Assembly: GCA_021794595.1 (NCBI GenBank)
Contig: JAJYQN010000128.1
Span: 1-64,000 of the forward strand
Source: Pseudomonadota bacterium
Lineage (GTDB): Bacteria; Pseudomonadota; Gammaproteobacteria; Acidiferrobacterales; Acidiferrobacteraceae
Direction of reading: 5' to 3'
DNA length: 64,000 bases
Shown one piece after another: positions 20,308-29,194 of this stretch. The first letter of the stretch is position 1. Every line of letters begins with the position of its first letter. The position numbers and the translations under genes were made by a program. The notes beneath the pieces were generated by a model. The model was given only the letters and a program-made list of their open reading frames with translations. It made no database searches and was not told the DNA's origin.

Positions 20308-20887
20308 GGGCGCGCCTCCTAGGACTCGTGGCCCCGCCCTTCTCGCGGCCCTTGTCATCTCAGCGCTTCTCGCCACGCCGGCCCTGGGGAAGACCGTCCC
20401 GCGCATCGTCGTATCGACCGAGGGCGGGAGTTATCGCATGGGACTTACCCTGGTCTTGAAGACTCCCATAGACCGCGCCTGGCACATATTGACCGACTAC
20501 GCCGCGATCAAGCGCTTGAACCCGGACGTTCAGCGTAGCGAGGTCATCCGCCATGACGGACAGACGCTTTTGCGCATGTATATCAAAAGCTGTGTGCTGT
20601 TTATCTGCTTTCCGGTCACCCAGACCGAGGCCATGACCAGTCACAAGCCCTTCGAGATCAAAGGCACTATCATTCCGGTGCTCTCAAGCTTTCGGGGAGG
20701 CTTCTCGCGCTGGCGCCTGTCCCCCACAAAAGGCGGTACCCGCGTCTCTTTTAAGGCGGTGCTTACACCGTCCTTTTATATCCCGCCGATCCTCGACTCC
20801 TGGCTTATCAAGAGCAAGCTTAAGACCGAAATGCGCACGACCGCCCGTCACCTCGTCGCTTGGGCTAAAAGGTCACATAAAGGCTAG
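20255..20887 (+). CDS. Exported SRPBCC/START-like lipid-binding protein
   Basis: The mature part (about 165 residues) has the START-like helix-grip pattern: PIDRAWHILTDYAAIKRLNPDVQ near the N-terminus, hydrophobic strands, and a long C-terminal helix (MRTTARHLVAWAK). A hydrophobic export signal (ALLAALVISALLATPALG) precedes it. The nearest in-frame start is ATG 20255, inside the YkgJ gene, giving 210 residues and a long Arg-rich n-region. No GTG or TTG lies closer. It probably binds a hydrophobic ligand in the periplasm. It is last in the thiC group. Confidence 0.7.
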   Translation: MTRSFTTAGNAFAAGRARGAPPRTRGPALLAALVISALLATPALGKTVPRIVVSTEGGSYRMGLTLVLKTPIDRAWHILTDYAAIKRLNPDVQRSEVIRHDGQTLLRMYIKSCVLFICFPVTQTEAMTSHKPFEIKGTIIPVLSSFRGGFSRWRLSPTKGGTRVSFKAVLTPSFYIPPILDSWLIKSKLKTEMRTTARHLVAWAKRSHKG

Positions 20888-21022
20888 GGCGTGATGGCCT
20901 TCGGTTCCTGAAACGTGCCGAGAGGCCCGCAGCAGCGATAGTGCCAGACACCCGGGAATCGCTAGACTTTTCAGGGCGGGTGTTTGCTCGGTCGGAAAGC
21001 GAGCGGAGCCGCTGGGCGCGCG

Positions 21023-22213
21023 CTACAGAGCCGTGCCGGCGCGGGAAAAGATGTGATCAAGACGCTCTAGGGCCAAGACGTGGGGAAACTGGCACCGCAT
21101 CCTTTCCAAAACAGGCCTCGTGTTCCGAACGGCGTCTTGGCAACGGTTCAGGATAGGCACCATATCCTGGCGGGACAGGTGACAGGTCGTTTCACCAAAA
21201 ACGAGCAGGTCTTCGGTGGTGGGCCAAGAAAGGGGTGCGTTCTGGCTAAGGGGGAGGGCGGGCCGATCATCGCGGATCCGGACAACTGTGCTAACGACAT
21301 CGTAGGCCGGCGCGAGCCTGGGATCGGCTGGGTCGTCGTATACCAAGCCAAAATTTTTAAGGTGCGCATCGCCATTGCGCAGAACGGTATTCATGACGAC
21401 CATGGCAAACAGGGTATCTAGCGCCGGCTCCTGACAGTACATCTTCAGAACCCCGGCGAGACTCGCCATGCTGGACGCGTATTTGGCGGTTCGCGGCAAA
21501 CCGGATAGGGCACAGAAATCTTCGAACCCTAGACGCTGTCCCTCTTTCTCGCAATCAAATCGCTTCACAAGAAGGGCGCGCCCGTTAGCGGCGAGTTCTG
21601 AGTCTACTGTGGGGATACCGGCCGCATGGCACGCCAAAAGACAAAGGTGTTCCACGATCGCGATACCGGGGAATTCTGAGGTCTCGAGCTTGACGATGGT
21701 GTCCCCCACAGGAAAAGACAGGGGTCCGTGCAAGGGCGCCGTGGCGAAGGCCTTGGGGAGTATCCCCGATAGCCCAACGTGGATGGCCAGCTGCTCAATC
21801 AACTGCTCTAGCAAAACGGTCGTTGTCGAGGGGTCCCTGAGGAGCTTCGATACCGCATGGCTCGCGCTCACCGCAGAAGCCGTGCTCAGGCTCTCTCCCT
21901 GCGGCAAAATCCGAACCCGGCCGACCATGTTCTGGCCCACAAGCGCCAAGATGTCGAAATCGTCATCAATCTTGAGGGTCTTTCCCGCGATACGATAAAT
22001 CGCCTCAAGAAGAGCCCCTTCTGGAAAGCCTACCTGCAAGGCGGGAGGGATGATCATAAAGGGATCCGAGTAATCTTCGTTCACGGGCATCGTAAGCGAC
22101 ACCGCATCCCTGGGTCGCTTATCGGGCATGTAAGAGAACGCATACTCGCCGTTATCGAGACGATCGAGGCGTGCGACCTGGGTATCCTGAACGTAAATAT
22201 CCAGGCCATCCAT
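21023..22213 (-). CDS. hipA: HipA-family toxin kinase
   Basis: The 396-residue protein has the HipA_C kinase core: RNGDAHLKNFG with catalytic Asp282 and Asn287, and the metal-binding Asp305 in APAYDVVSTV. HLSGILPK near 146-153 corresponds to the ATP-loop segment. HipA kinases phosphorylate glutamyl-tRNA synthetase or related targets and cause persistence unless held by HipB. The ATG directly abuts the hipB stop codon. The N-terminal barrel (about 1-110) is as expected. Target is unknown. Confidence 0.85.
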   Translation of the reverse strand: MDGLDIYVQDTQVARLDRLDNGEYAFSYMPDKRPRDAVSLTMPVNEDYSDPFMIIPPALQVGFPEGALLEAIYRIAGKTLKIDDDFDILALVGQNMVGRVRILPQGESLSTASAVSASHAVSKLLRDPSTTTVLLEQLIEQLAIHVGLSGILPKAFATAPLHGPLSFPVGDTIVKLETSEFPGIAIVEHLCLLACHAAGIPTVDSELAANGRALLVKRFDCEKEGQRLGFEDFCALSGLPRTAKYASSMASLAGVLKMYCQEPALDTLFAMVVMNTVLRNGDAHLKNFGLVYDDPADPRLAPAYDVVSTVVRIRDDRPALPLSQNAPLSWPTTEDLLVFGETTCHLSRQDMVPILNRCQDAVRNTRPVLERMRCQFPHVLALERLDHIFSRAGTAL

Positions 22214-22507
22214 TCAAATAAGGCCCTGTTTGCGCATCGCCATAAGTTGATAAACATTCGGGCGCATGGGCAAGCTGCCATCCGGCGCCCGTTCCACCTT
22301 GTGTTCTTGTCGGAGATCCAAGCCAATGTCGAGCACTTCAAATACGGCCAAAAGGTTGGCTATGGTGACACGGCCGCTCCCCGCTTCGATACTCCGCAAG
22401 GTACCGCGGGCGATGCCCGCCCTCTTGGCAAGATCCCGCTGCGATAGCTTCAGGAATACGCGGCGCTGGATGACTTTGTGCGCAATCTTTTCGGCGAGGG
22501 GATTCAT
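22214..22507 (-). CDS. hipB: HipB-like XRE antitoxin and autorepressor
   Basis: The 97-residue protein has a helix-turn-helix of the Cro/CI type (LSQRDLAKRAGIARGTLRSIEAG, about residues 22-45) followed by a second helical pair (VTIANLLAVFEVLDIGLDL). ATG 22507 is chosen because it directly follows a perfect operator palindrome. The longer frame to 22582 would run through the operator. It would neutralise HipA and repress the operon. Confidence 0.85.
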   Translation of the reverse strand: MNPLAEKIAHKVIQRRVFLKLSQRDLAKRAGIARGTLRSIEAGSGRVTIANLLAVFEVLDIGLDLRQEHKVERAPDGSLPMRPNVYQLMAMRKQGLI

Positions 22508-22514
22508 AGCCAGA

Positions 22515-22534
22515 TGGTACAATTTATTGTACCA
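22515..22534. promoter_or_regulatory. Perfect 20-bp palindrome, probable HipB operator
   Basis: TGGTACAAT-TT-ATTGTACCA is a perfect inverted repeat (9-bp arms, 2-bp centre) ending 8 bases upstream of the hipB ATG. It contains a TACAAT -10-like element on the hipB coding strand, so binding would block transcription. HipB-type repressors bind palindromes of this kind. The assignment is by position and symmetry. Confidence 0.75.
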
Positions 22535-22620
22535 CGCGGCAACTCTGTCAGAGTCGAGGCCCTGCCGCAGGTCGCGGGGCAACCCCTTCGTGGGGGATCG
22601 GCTGGCTCTGGAGACTCAGT

Positions 22621-25600
22621 CTACCGGGCGCCATCTCGCGGCTTAGGCGAAAACGCCACATAGAGCATGGGCCCGACGAAGAGCGAGGCCGCGACCGCCA
22701 AAACAAGCCCTCCCATCACCGCAGTCGCGAGCGGCTTCAAAAGATCCGTGCCATGGCCTACCCCGATCGCCAAAGGCAAAAAACCCAAAACATCGGCGGC
22801 CATGGTCATGAGGATGGGGCGTAAACGACGGCGGGCCGCGAGCTCGACCTCGAGGCGCCCCGGAATCGGTCGGTAATGGCGGGCCTGGCCGAAGACCAAT
22901 ATGCCGTTATTCACAACGATGGCAAACACCAGAAGGAGGCCGAGAAAGGAGGTGCTATCAAGCGGGATGCCGCGCAGCCACAGGGCTACGAGCGCCCCGA
23001 GGGCGCTTAAGGAGGTTGCGATCAGGACCGCGAGCGCCGCGCGTTGCGTTCGCAACTGGTAGCCCACCAGAACCAGCAAGACGAAAAGCGCAAAAATGAG
23101 CGTCAACTCCATTTGCGAAAAGCTTTTCGCCTGCTCCTTGTAATAACCGGCGATGCTGGCCGTGATCCCGGGCGGGAGATGGGCCTTCGCTATGAGACGG
23201 CGCGCGGCGGCGGCGGCGGCGCTGAGCCCCATGGATCGCTTCGGTCGCACCTGAATATCGGCATAAGGGACGAGGTTTTGGTGGGTGATCACGGCCACCG
23301 AGGGATTGGTGTGGGCGCGGGCAAAGGCCGAAAGCGGGGCGTATGGGCCGCTTGGGGCGTGCACGAAGAGGCGCGGCAGGAGACGCGCCGTCACCGGGTC
23401 TGCGGGCTTAAGATCGACCGTAATCGGTAAGATCTGGGCGCCGCGTAAGAGAAATCCGGCCGGGACGCCCCAGTAGCCGGCCTCGATCTGCTCACCCAAC
23501 ACGGGCGGCGTCAGGCCATTTTGAATGGCGCGGGTGCGCGGGATAAAGGTGATCGCGGGGCCGGCCGACGAGGTCGGAAAACTCACGTTGGCAAACTTAT
23601 GGCTCGACTGGAGAAGGGCCTTCACCTTCTGTCCCCAAACCGCAAGGGTGCTCGCGCTGTGGCCGAAGAGATCGACATCGAGCGGCGAGTGGGCGCCCGA
23701 CAGATTGCCGAGCTGGGTCACGAGCAACTGGTGGAGCTTCAGCATAGCCAAGCTCGGGTAGGCCTCGCGGAACACGATCCCTAGGTGATGAATGGTGGCG
23801 CGAGCCGAGGCCGTCGACTTCAGCGTGATGACAAGGTCGCCCTTATTCGGCGTGGCGCGCGGATTCCCGAGACTCTGGCCGACCACCACCGACACCGTTT
23901 TGACCGCCGGGTCGTGGGCCGCGATCGCGACCAATCCTCGACCCACCTTGAGGGTATCGGAGGCCGAACTCCCGACCGGGGTCCGAAACGGCACCGCAAT
24001 GACGCCCTCGTTCCAAGCCGGGAGAAAGGCCGTCGGCAGGACCCGAAACACCGCGAACGCCGCCAAAAGCACAAGTCCGCTCGCTAATACCCCGAAAAAC
24101 GGGCGCTTTAACGCGCTGCGCAGCGTGCGGGCATACGTCACCCGGGCGCGGCGCGCGGGCCGCCAGGCCTTGGGGCTCGGTCGTCCGCGGCCCGCTAGGA
24201 AGGCCGCCAGCAAAGGTGTCACCGTCAAGGCCACGCCTTGCGAGACGATCAAGGCCGTGACCAGGGCGATCGCCATCTGGCGAAACAAGATGCCGATGGT
24301 CCCGGACAGGAAGATAAGCGGCACAAACACCAAGGCCGATGTCGCGGTGGCGAAGGTCATCATGGGGAGGACCTCGCCTGCGGCAACGAGGGCAAGATGC
24401 CGTCGCTCCTCGAGGGTCCCCGAAGGTCGAGAGTGGGTCGCCTGTTCGATCACAACGATGGCGTGATCGACGAGCGCCCCGATCGCGGCGGTAATGCCGC
24501 CCAAGGTCATGATGTTGAGGCCAAGATGAAACAAGTGCAGGACGAGCAGGGTAGCGGCCAGCGACAAGGGCACGACAATCAAGGTCGCAAGCGCGGTGTC
24601 GAATCGCCGTAAGAACAGCAGCAAGACGCCGAAGGTGATCAAGGTGCCCAAGGCCAGGGCCACCCACACGTCATGCAGGCTCGCACTGATCAGGCGCGAC
24701 AGATCGTAGTCGCGCACCAAACGAACCCCGGCGGGTAGGCCGGTCCGCAAGGACGCGATTGCGTGCGCCACGCCCGCCGCGACCTTTTCGACATTCGCGT
24801 CGGCCTGGGCTGCGACCTCGATCAGAAGGCTATGATGATAAGGAGCGACGGCCGAGCCGCGCACCCGCGGCGGGGGACCTACGCCGATGCGGGCAAGAGC
24901 GCCGAGCGGAATGGTGGCGCCCGTGGCGCCCCCCAGCGGTACGGGCAGGCGTTGTAGGTCCGCGACGGTGGCCGGTCGCCCCGCCGCGGTCAGGAGAAAG
25001 CTGCTATGGAAGGCCGCCATGACGCCGCCAAAATAAGGTCCCTGGTGGGTCTTTAGAAGGTCCACGATGCGCGCAAGCCCAAGATGGGCCGCGATAAGGC
25101 GCCTGAGCGAGAGGGCGACATGGACCTGTGGCCAGCCACGGCCGATCGAGGCCACTGTGTAGACCCCCGGCACATCGAGAAGGCGGGGCTTGATGGTGAA
25201 GGCATAGGCCGGCAAGAGATCGCTGCTGGTCTTCGTTTGCGAGACCAGGGCATATTCCGCAAACGGATAGATGCTCGGCATCATAAGGCGCACGGTCATA
25301 TGCGCGCCCGGCGGCAAGGCCACTTGGCCTAGGCGCGCCTCGAGCAATAAATACGCCTCGTTGGGGGTGAGGGCGCTATTAAAAAACACGTGAATCTTGC
25401 TCAGACCATTGCTGGTGGTCGAGCGCACTAAGGTGACGTTGGGTACCCCTTTGGCGGCTTGCTCCAAAGGCTCTGTGACACGGACCAGCATGACATGGAC
25501 CGGCAGGTAGCCGTCGCTCACCAGCACCGACACGCGCGGAAAGTTGACGTTAGGAAATACGCTTCGGGGTAACGAGCGGAAGGCGACGAGGCCCGCCGCC

Positions 25601-25668
25601 AGAACGAGGAGCGCCACCAAAAAGGTTGTGAAGCGATTCTCCCAGAGGGCTGTGAGGTAGACCTTCAC
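22621..25668 (-). CDS. RND efflux transporter, inner-membrane pump subunit
   Basis: The 1015-residue protein has the RND layout: TM1 near residues 12-30, a first periplasmic domain, TM2-6 (about 335-470), a second periplasmic domain and TM8-12 at the end. The TM4 proton-relay segment reads GALVDHAIVVIEQ, with Asp401 kept but the second Asp of AcrB (Asp408) replaced by His402. Family members export drugs, metals or lipids with a periplasmic adaptor and outer-membrane channel, both encoded just upstream with four-base overlaps. The substrate class cannot be read from sequence. Confidence 0.9.
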   Translation of the reverse strand: MKVYLTALWENRFTTFLVALLVLAAGLVAFRSLPRSVFPNVNFPRVSVLVSDGYLPVHVMLVRVTEPLEQAAKGVPNVTLVRSTTSNGLSKIHVFFNSALTPNEAYLLLEARLGQVALPPGAHMTVRLMMPSIYPFAEYALVSQTKTSSDLLPAYAFTIKPRLLDVPGVYTVASIGRGWPQVHVALSLRRLIAAHLGLARIVDLLKTHQGPYFGGVMAAFHSSFLLTAAGRPATVADLQRLPVPLGGATGATIPLGALARIGVGPPPRVRGSAVAPYHHSLLIEVAAQADANVEKVAAGVAHAIASLRTGLPAGVRLVRDYDLSRLISASLHDVWVALALGTLITFGVLLLFLRRFDTALATLIVVPLSLAATLLVLHLFHLGLNIMTLGGITAAIGALVDHAIVVIEQATHSRPSGTLEERRHLALVAAGEVLPMMTFATATSALVFVPLIFLSGTIGILFRQMAIALVTALIVSQGVALTVTPLLAAFLAGRGRPSPKAWRPARRARVTYARTLRSALKRPFFGVLASGLVLLAAFAVFRVLPTAFLPAWNEGVIAVPFRTPVGSSASDTLKVGRGLVAIAAHDPAVKTVSVVVGQSLGNPRATPNKGDLVITLKSTASARATIHHLGIVFREAYPSLAMLKLHQLLVTQLGNLSGAHSPLDVDLFGHSASTLAVWGQKVKALLQSSHKFANVSFPTSSAGPAITFIPRTRAIQNGLTPPVLGEQIEAGYWGVPAGFLLRGAQILPITVDLKPADPVTARLLPRLFVHAPSGPYAPLSAFARAHTNPSVAVITHQNLVPYADIQVRPKRSMGLSAAAAAARRLIAKAHLPPGITASIAGYYKEQAKSFSQMELTLIFALFVLLVLVGYQLRTQRAALAVLIATSLSALGALVALWLRGIPLDSTSFLGLLLVFAIVVNNGILVFGQARHYRPIPGRLEVELAARRRLRPILMTMAADVLGFLPLAIGVGHGTDLLKPLATAVMGGLVLAVAASLFVGPMLYVAFSPKPRDGAR

Positions 25669-26630
25669 CGCACTGCCCGAACCAGTGTGCCGGCGCGCAA
25701 GCGCGCCGCTTCGGAGTCGATGACCCAGGCGCCGCGAGCAAAGCCGGCCTTAATAAAGGCCCGATGGACGCCGAGATGCAAGACCTGAACCGTGACCGGT
25801 TCGGCATGTCCGGCCTTCAAGAGATAGACGCGCGCGCGGGCATGGCGGATGACCAAGGCTTGGCGGGGCACGGACAAAGCCTGTACGCGATGGCCGAACA
25901 AGATGAGACGCACGACCTCTCCGGGACGCAGGGAGGACTTCAGGCCGTGGATATAGGCGCGCACGAGCCCTAGGCGATCGACCCGCTCCGCTAAGGCATA
26001 GACGCGACCATCCGGGCTCGCCGGTCGCCGGGCCAGCCGTGCCCGGGCCCCCACGAACAGGCGATTGGCTTCGTGCACGGTCAGGGCCGCGGTTTCGTAA
26101 AGGCCGCCGTCCCCGGCTATCGCCACCACAGCTGTCCCGCGAACCAACCAAGCGCCGGGCGCCGCCCGATAGCGCACAATCCCAGCGAAGGGGGCGCGGA
26201 CCACGCCGCGCGCCAAACGCCGCGCGGCCGCTAAAAACGCGGCGTTGTCGGCCTGCCATGCGGCCCTCAAAGACTGTGCATGGGCCGCCGTGATCAAGCC
26301 TTGGTGGGCCAAAACCTGCCCCTGCCGATAAGCGCTCCGGGCGGCCTGCACGCGCACGTTGAAGGCCCGCACCGTAGCGGCAAGACTGGTCGGCAACAGA
26401 CGCGCGATGACAGCCCCGGTCGACACGCGACTCCCAGGGGCCACCACATATGGGCCCATCAAGGCGTCGTAGGGGGCCTGTACGACCGTCCGATCGGGGC
26501 CATGAGCGCGGCCAAACACCGTGATCGCTGGCCGATAGGAGGCCGATTGCGCCCGTGTAGCATGAACCAAGAACGGATGAGCACAGGCCACGCTCGACAC
26601 CACAAGAAGCCCCCACACGCCGCCCTTCAT
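25665..26630 (-). CDS. RND periplasmic adaptor (membrane fusion protein)
   Basis: The 321-residue protein has an N-terminal signal segment (MKGGVWGLLVVSSVACAHPF), a lipoyl-like half-motif, a helical hairpin (about 80-150, AARSAYRQGQVLAHQGLITAAHAQ) and a C-terminal beta-barrel and membrane-proximal part. ATG 26630 overlaps the stop of the outer-membrane factor gene (ATGA), and the stop overlaps the pump start. The Cys in VACAH could be lipidated but the lipobox is poor. It links pump and channel in the periplasm. Confidence 0.85.
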   Translation of the reverse strand: MKGGVWGLLVVSSVACAHPFLVHATRAQSASYRPAITVFGRAHGPDRTVVQAPYDALMGPYVVAPGSRVSTGAVIARLLPTSLAATVRAFNVRVQAARSAYRQGQVLAHQGLITAAHAQSLRAAWQADNAAFLAAARRLARGVVRAPFAGIVRYRAAPGAWLVRGTAVVAIAGDGGLYETAALTVHEANRLFVGARARLARRPASPDGRVYALAERVDRLGLVRAYIHGLKSSLRPGEVVRLILFGHRVQALSVPRQALVIRHARARVYLLKAGHAEPVTVQVLHLGVHRAFIKAGFARGAWVIDSEAARLRAGTLVRAVR

Positions 26631-27979
26631 GAGCGCCCACCCGACCACGGTGTCGCGGTTGCGGTCTGGAGGGCAATGGCGGCAGACGCCCGGGACAGGC
26701 GCAAGGCGATCAATTGGAGTCGCACTGTAAGAAGCTCCTGCATTAAGGTGAGATAAGGAAAGAGGCCGAGGGCGCCCGCCTTATAAGATACGGCCGCGGC
26801 ATGCGCAAGCCCCCCGAGGTCTCGCCGGCGACCGCGCAATTCTCGGATCTCGCGACTGAGGCTCTGATCAAGGGCTCGCAGCCTGTAGATTTGCGCCCGC
26901 GCCGCGGCGAGCCGTGCGACATAACCCTTAAAGAGCGCGCCCCGCCGCGCCCGGGCGATCGCCACCGCCCCGCGATTACCGTTGAAAAGCGGGAGCACAA
27001 GACTCAGCTGGATACCGGCCTGACTCACACCCGAGGTGTTCCTGGCCCCCGCGAAACCGAGACTCAACCGCGGATACTGATCGAGCACGGCCCGCAAAAG
27101 CGCCTCATCGGCGCTGTGGTAGGCGGCGACGAGCGCGACCAAATCCATGCGCCTCTGTAAGGCCGCGCTAAAGAGCGCCTGCGCCGAGGCCTTTGGCGAT
27201 ACCGAAACCGTGGGCCGCGCCAGAATCAGCCGTGCCGCGGGCGGGAGACCGAGCTGCTGATTCAAGCTAAGGCGGGTGCTTTGCACGGATCGCCGCAAGG
27301 CCGCGATCTTGAGGCGCAAGCTATCCAGGGCGGTCACCCACACCAGGGCCTTGGACCCGGCAATGAGATGGTGGCGCACATCCTGTGCCAGAAACGTCTC
27401 GCGCCGCCCCCAAAGGGTCGCAGCGCGCCTCGCAACCCGCCACTCCTGACTCAACCAATAGAGGCGACGGGCCGTCAAGCGGGCATTATTGGCGGCCACC
27501 CACTCGCGCCAAGCGATTTCGTAATCGATCGCCGCAGCGTGCTCTTTGGCGAGCCGGATATCGGTCTTGCGGGTCAAAAGTCGCGAGAGGTCCCATAAGA
27601 AGCCGTCCGTGAGCGAGGTACTTCGTCCCCCGGACCCCGCCCCATAGGGCCTAAGAGCGCTGAACTGGACCACAGGGTCAGGCAAAAGTCCGGCCGCGAA
27701 CACCTGGGCGCGCGCGACGCGATTCCTGGCGCGTAAGGCCTTCAGCTGGGGATTGGCCAACACCGCTATCACACCGAGCTCCTTTCCGGTGAGAGGTTTA
27801 CGAAAATTGAGCGTAAGCGGCGCGATCCCGGGCACCCGGAGACGACGTGCGGCGGTCGCGAGCGCCCTCTGGGTCGGGGCCGCCAAATGCGCAAGCGCCG
27901 GGCCGCGTAAGGGTTTCGCCTCGTAACTAGCGCATCCGGCTAGCGCCAGAAGCGCCGCGGCGACCCCGACAAAGCGCAT
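26627..27979 (-). CDS. TolC-family outer-membrane channel lipoprotein
   Basis: The 450-residue protein starts with a lipoprotein signal (ALLALAGC, Cys16), then two repeats of the outer-membrane efflux protein domain rich in Ala, Arg and Leu helices (about 60-250 and 260-445). The second copy has GIQLSLVLPLFNGNRG, the typical strand-turn of the family. It forms the outer-membrane exit duct for the RND system. It is 2 bases downstream of the yrfG-like gene and leads the three efflux genes. Confidence 0.87.
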   Translation of the reverse strand: MRFVGVAAALLALAGCASYEAKPLRGPALAHLAAPTQRALATAARRLRVPGIAPLTLNFRKPLTGKELGVIAVLANPQLKALRARNRVARAQVFAAGLLPDPVVQFSALRPYGAGSGGRSTSLTDGFLWDLSRLLTRKTDIRLAKEHAAAIDYEIAWREWVAANNARLTARRLYWLSQEWRVARRAATLWGRRETFLAQDVRHHLIAGSKALVWVTALDSLRLKIAALRRSVQSTRLSLNQQLGLPPAARLILARPTVSVSPKASAQALFSAALQRRMDLVALVAAYHSADEALLRAVLDQYPRLSLGFAGARNTSGVSQAGIQLSLVLPLFNGNRGAVAIARARRGALFKGYVARLAAARAQIYRLRALDQSLSREIRELRGRRRDLGGLAHAAAVSYKAGALGLFPYLTLMQELLTVRLQLIALRLSRASAAIALQTATATPWSGGRS

Positions 27980-27981
27980 CC

Positions 27982-28638
27982 TCAGCCAACCGGCAACAGG
28001 GAGCGAAACGAGTCGACGGCCGAAAACTCGGCGCAGTCCTTATCCGGGCCGCGCAGATCCGGCTTACGTACGGCCAGGAGATGGCGAATACCGTAGTCGC
28101 GCGCGCAGCGTAAAACCGGCAGGCTATCGTCGATCAAGAGGGTGGACGCGGGATCGAAGGGCTCCAAGGCCTGCAGTTGCCCCCAAAACGGGGCGTGTTC
28201 TTTGGCTAGGCCCAGATCATGAGCGCACACCACGGCGTCCATATACCTATCTATCCGGGTCTCTCGAAACTTCAGACTGACCGTCTTGCCGTGGGCGTTC
28301 GTGACAAGGACCAGGCGTTTGCCGGCCACGCGCATCGCCTGCAGGAACTCTTCGACATAGGGGCGAATACTGATTCTGCTGGCCACTTCCTCTTTAAGCT
28401 GGGCAATATCAAGGGCGAGCTCGTCGCTCCAGTAGTCGACGCTGTACCAGTTCAGAGTACCCTGGGCACGCGCGAAGCGTTGGGACAGAAGGGCCTTGGC
28501 TTCACTGACAGGAAGGCCGTTGCGTTCGGCGTAGCGGAGCGGGACGTGCTCTTGCCAGAAATGGTTATCGAAATGTAGATCGAGCAACGTGCCGTCCATA
28601 TCGAGAAACGTCGTTTCCACAGAATTCCAGTCGATCAT
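27982..28638 (-). CDS. yrfG: HAD hydrolase, YrfG-type purine nucleotidase
   Basis: The 218-residue protein shows HAD motif I TTFLDMDGTLLDL (Asp13, Asp15), motif II LVTNAHGK, a conserved Lys in GLAKEH, and motif III LLIDDS. WNSVETTFLDMDGTLLDLHFDNHFW closely resembles YrfG, which dephosphorylates GMP and IMP. It precedes the tripartite efflux genes by 2 bases and would share their transcript, although no functional link is evident. Confidence 0.85.
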   Translation of the reverse strand: MIDWNSVETTFLDMDGTLLDLHFDNHFWQEHVPLRYAERNGLPVSEAKALLSQRFARAQGTLNWYSVDYWSDELALDIAQLKEEVASRISIRPYVEEFLQAMRVAGKRLVLVTNAHGKTVSLKFRETRIDRYMDAVVCAHDLGLAKEHAPFWGQLQALEPFDPASTLLIDDSLPVLRCARDYGIRHLLAVRKPDLRGPDKDCAEFSAVDSFRSLLPVG

Positions 28639-28720
28639 GGCGCATCCTCAAAGGGTCATTATAGAGAGGAAGCGCGGGGGAGGCTAGCGGACGAAACGGA
28701 CGGCGTGCTAGTCTCGTTTT

Positions 28721-29158
28721 GTGTCCGAACCGGAAAACTGTCCCCTCTGCCAGCTTGCGCCGATAAGCCTATTGTGGTCGGACGCCTATTGCTCGGTCAT
28801 TCCGGCGCAGATCCCCGGGATCGGGGACTTTTGCCGGGTGGTGTGGCGGGCGCACGTCCGCGAGATGACAGACCTCGTGGAGGCTGATCGCCATCGGCTA
28901 CTCGATGTGGTGATGGGAGTGGAGGAGGTATTAAGAGATCTCCTCAAACCGGCAAAAATGAACGTGGCGTCGCTTGGGAATCTCGTCCCCCACCTCCACT
29001 GGCACGTCATCCCGCGGTTTCAGGACGACCCATTTTTCCCAGATAGCGTATGGGCCGCCGAGCGCCGTCCACCGGGCGTGCGTCAGGCCCTCCCCGAGGA
29101 CGTCTTGCGCGCCGCCCTGGAAAAGAGGCTGAGCGGCGTGACGAAAACGCCTCTATAA
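28721..29158 (+). CDS. HIT-family nucleotide hydrolase/transferase
   Basis: The 145-residue protein contains the histidine triad HLHWHVI at His91, His93 and His95, preceded by GNLVP. A CPLC motif at residues 7-10 lies near the start. Such proteins hydrolyse nucleoside phosphoramidates or dinucleoside polyphosphates. Translation starts at GTG 28721. No ATG lies near. It is followed 36 bases later by the FGGY kinase gene in the same direction. Confidence 0.87.
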   Translation: MSEPENCPLCQLAPISLLWSDAYCSVIPAQIPGIGDFCRVVWRAHVREMTDLVEADRHRLLDVVMGVEEVLRDLLKPAKMNVASLGNLVPHLHWHVIPRFQDDPFFPDSVWAAERRPPGVRQALPEDVLRAALEKRLSGVTKTPL

Positions 29159-29194
29159 TCTCGACAAGGCCCGAAGATGGCCAGGGAGGGAACC

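Noticed and set aside
20948-20983. ACACCCG/CGGGTGT inverted repeat as a terminator between the SRPBCC gene and hipA
   Set aside because: The stem is only 7 bp with a loop over 20 bases, and the following T-run is three bases.
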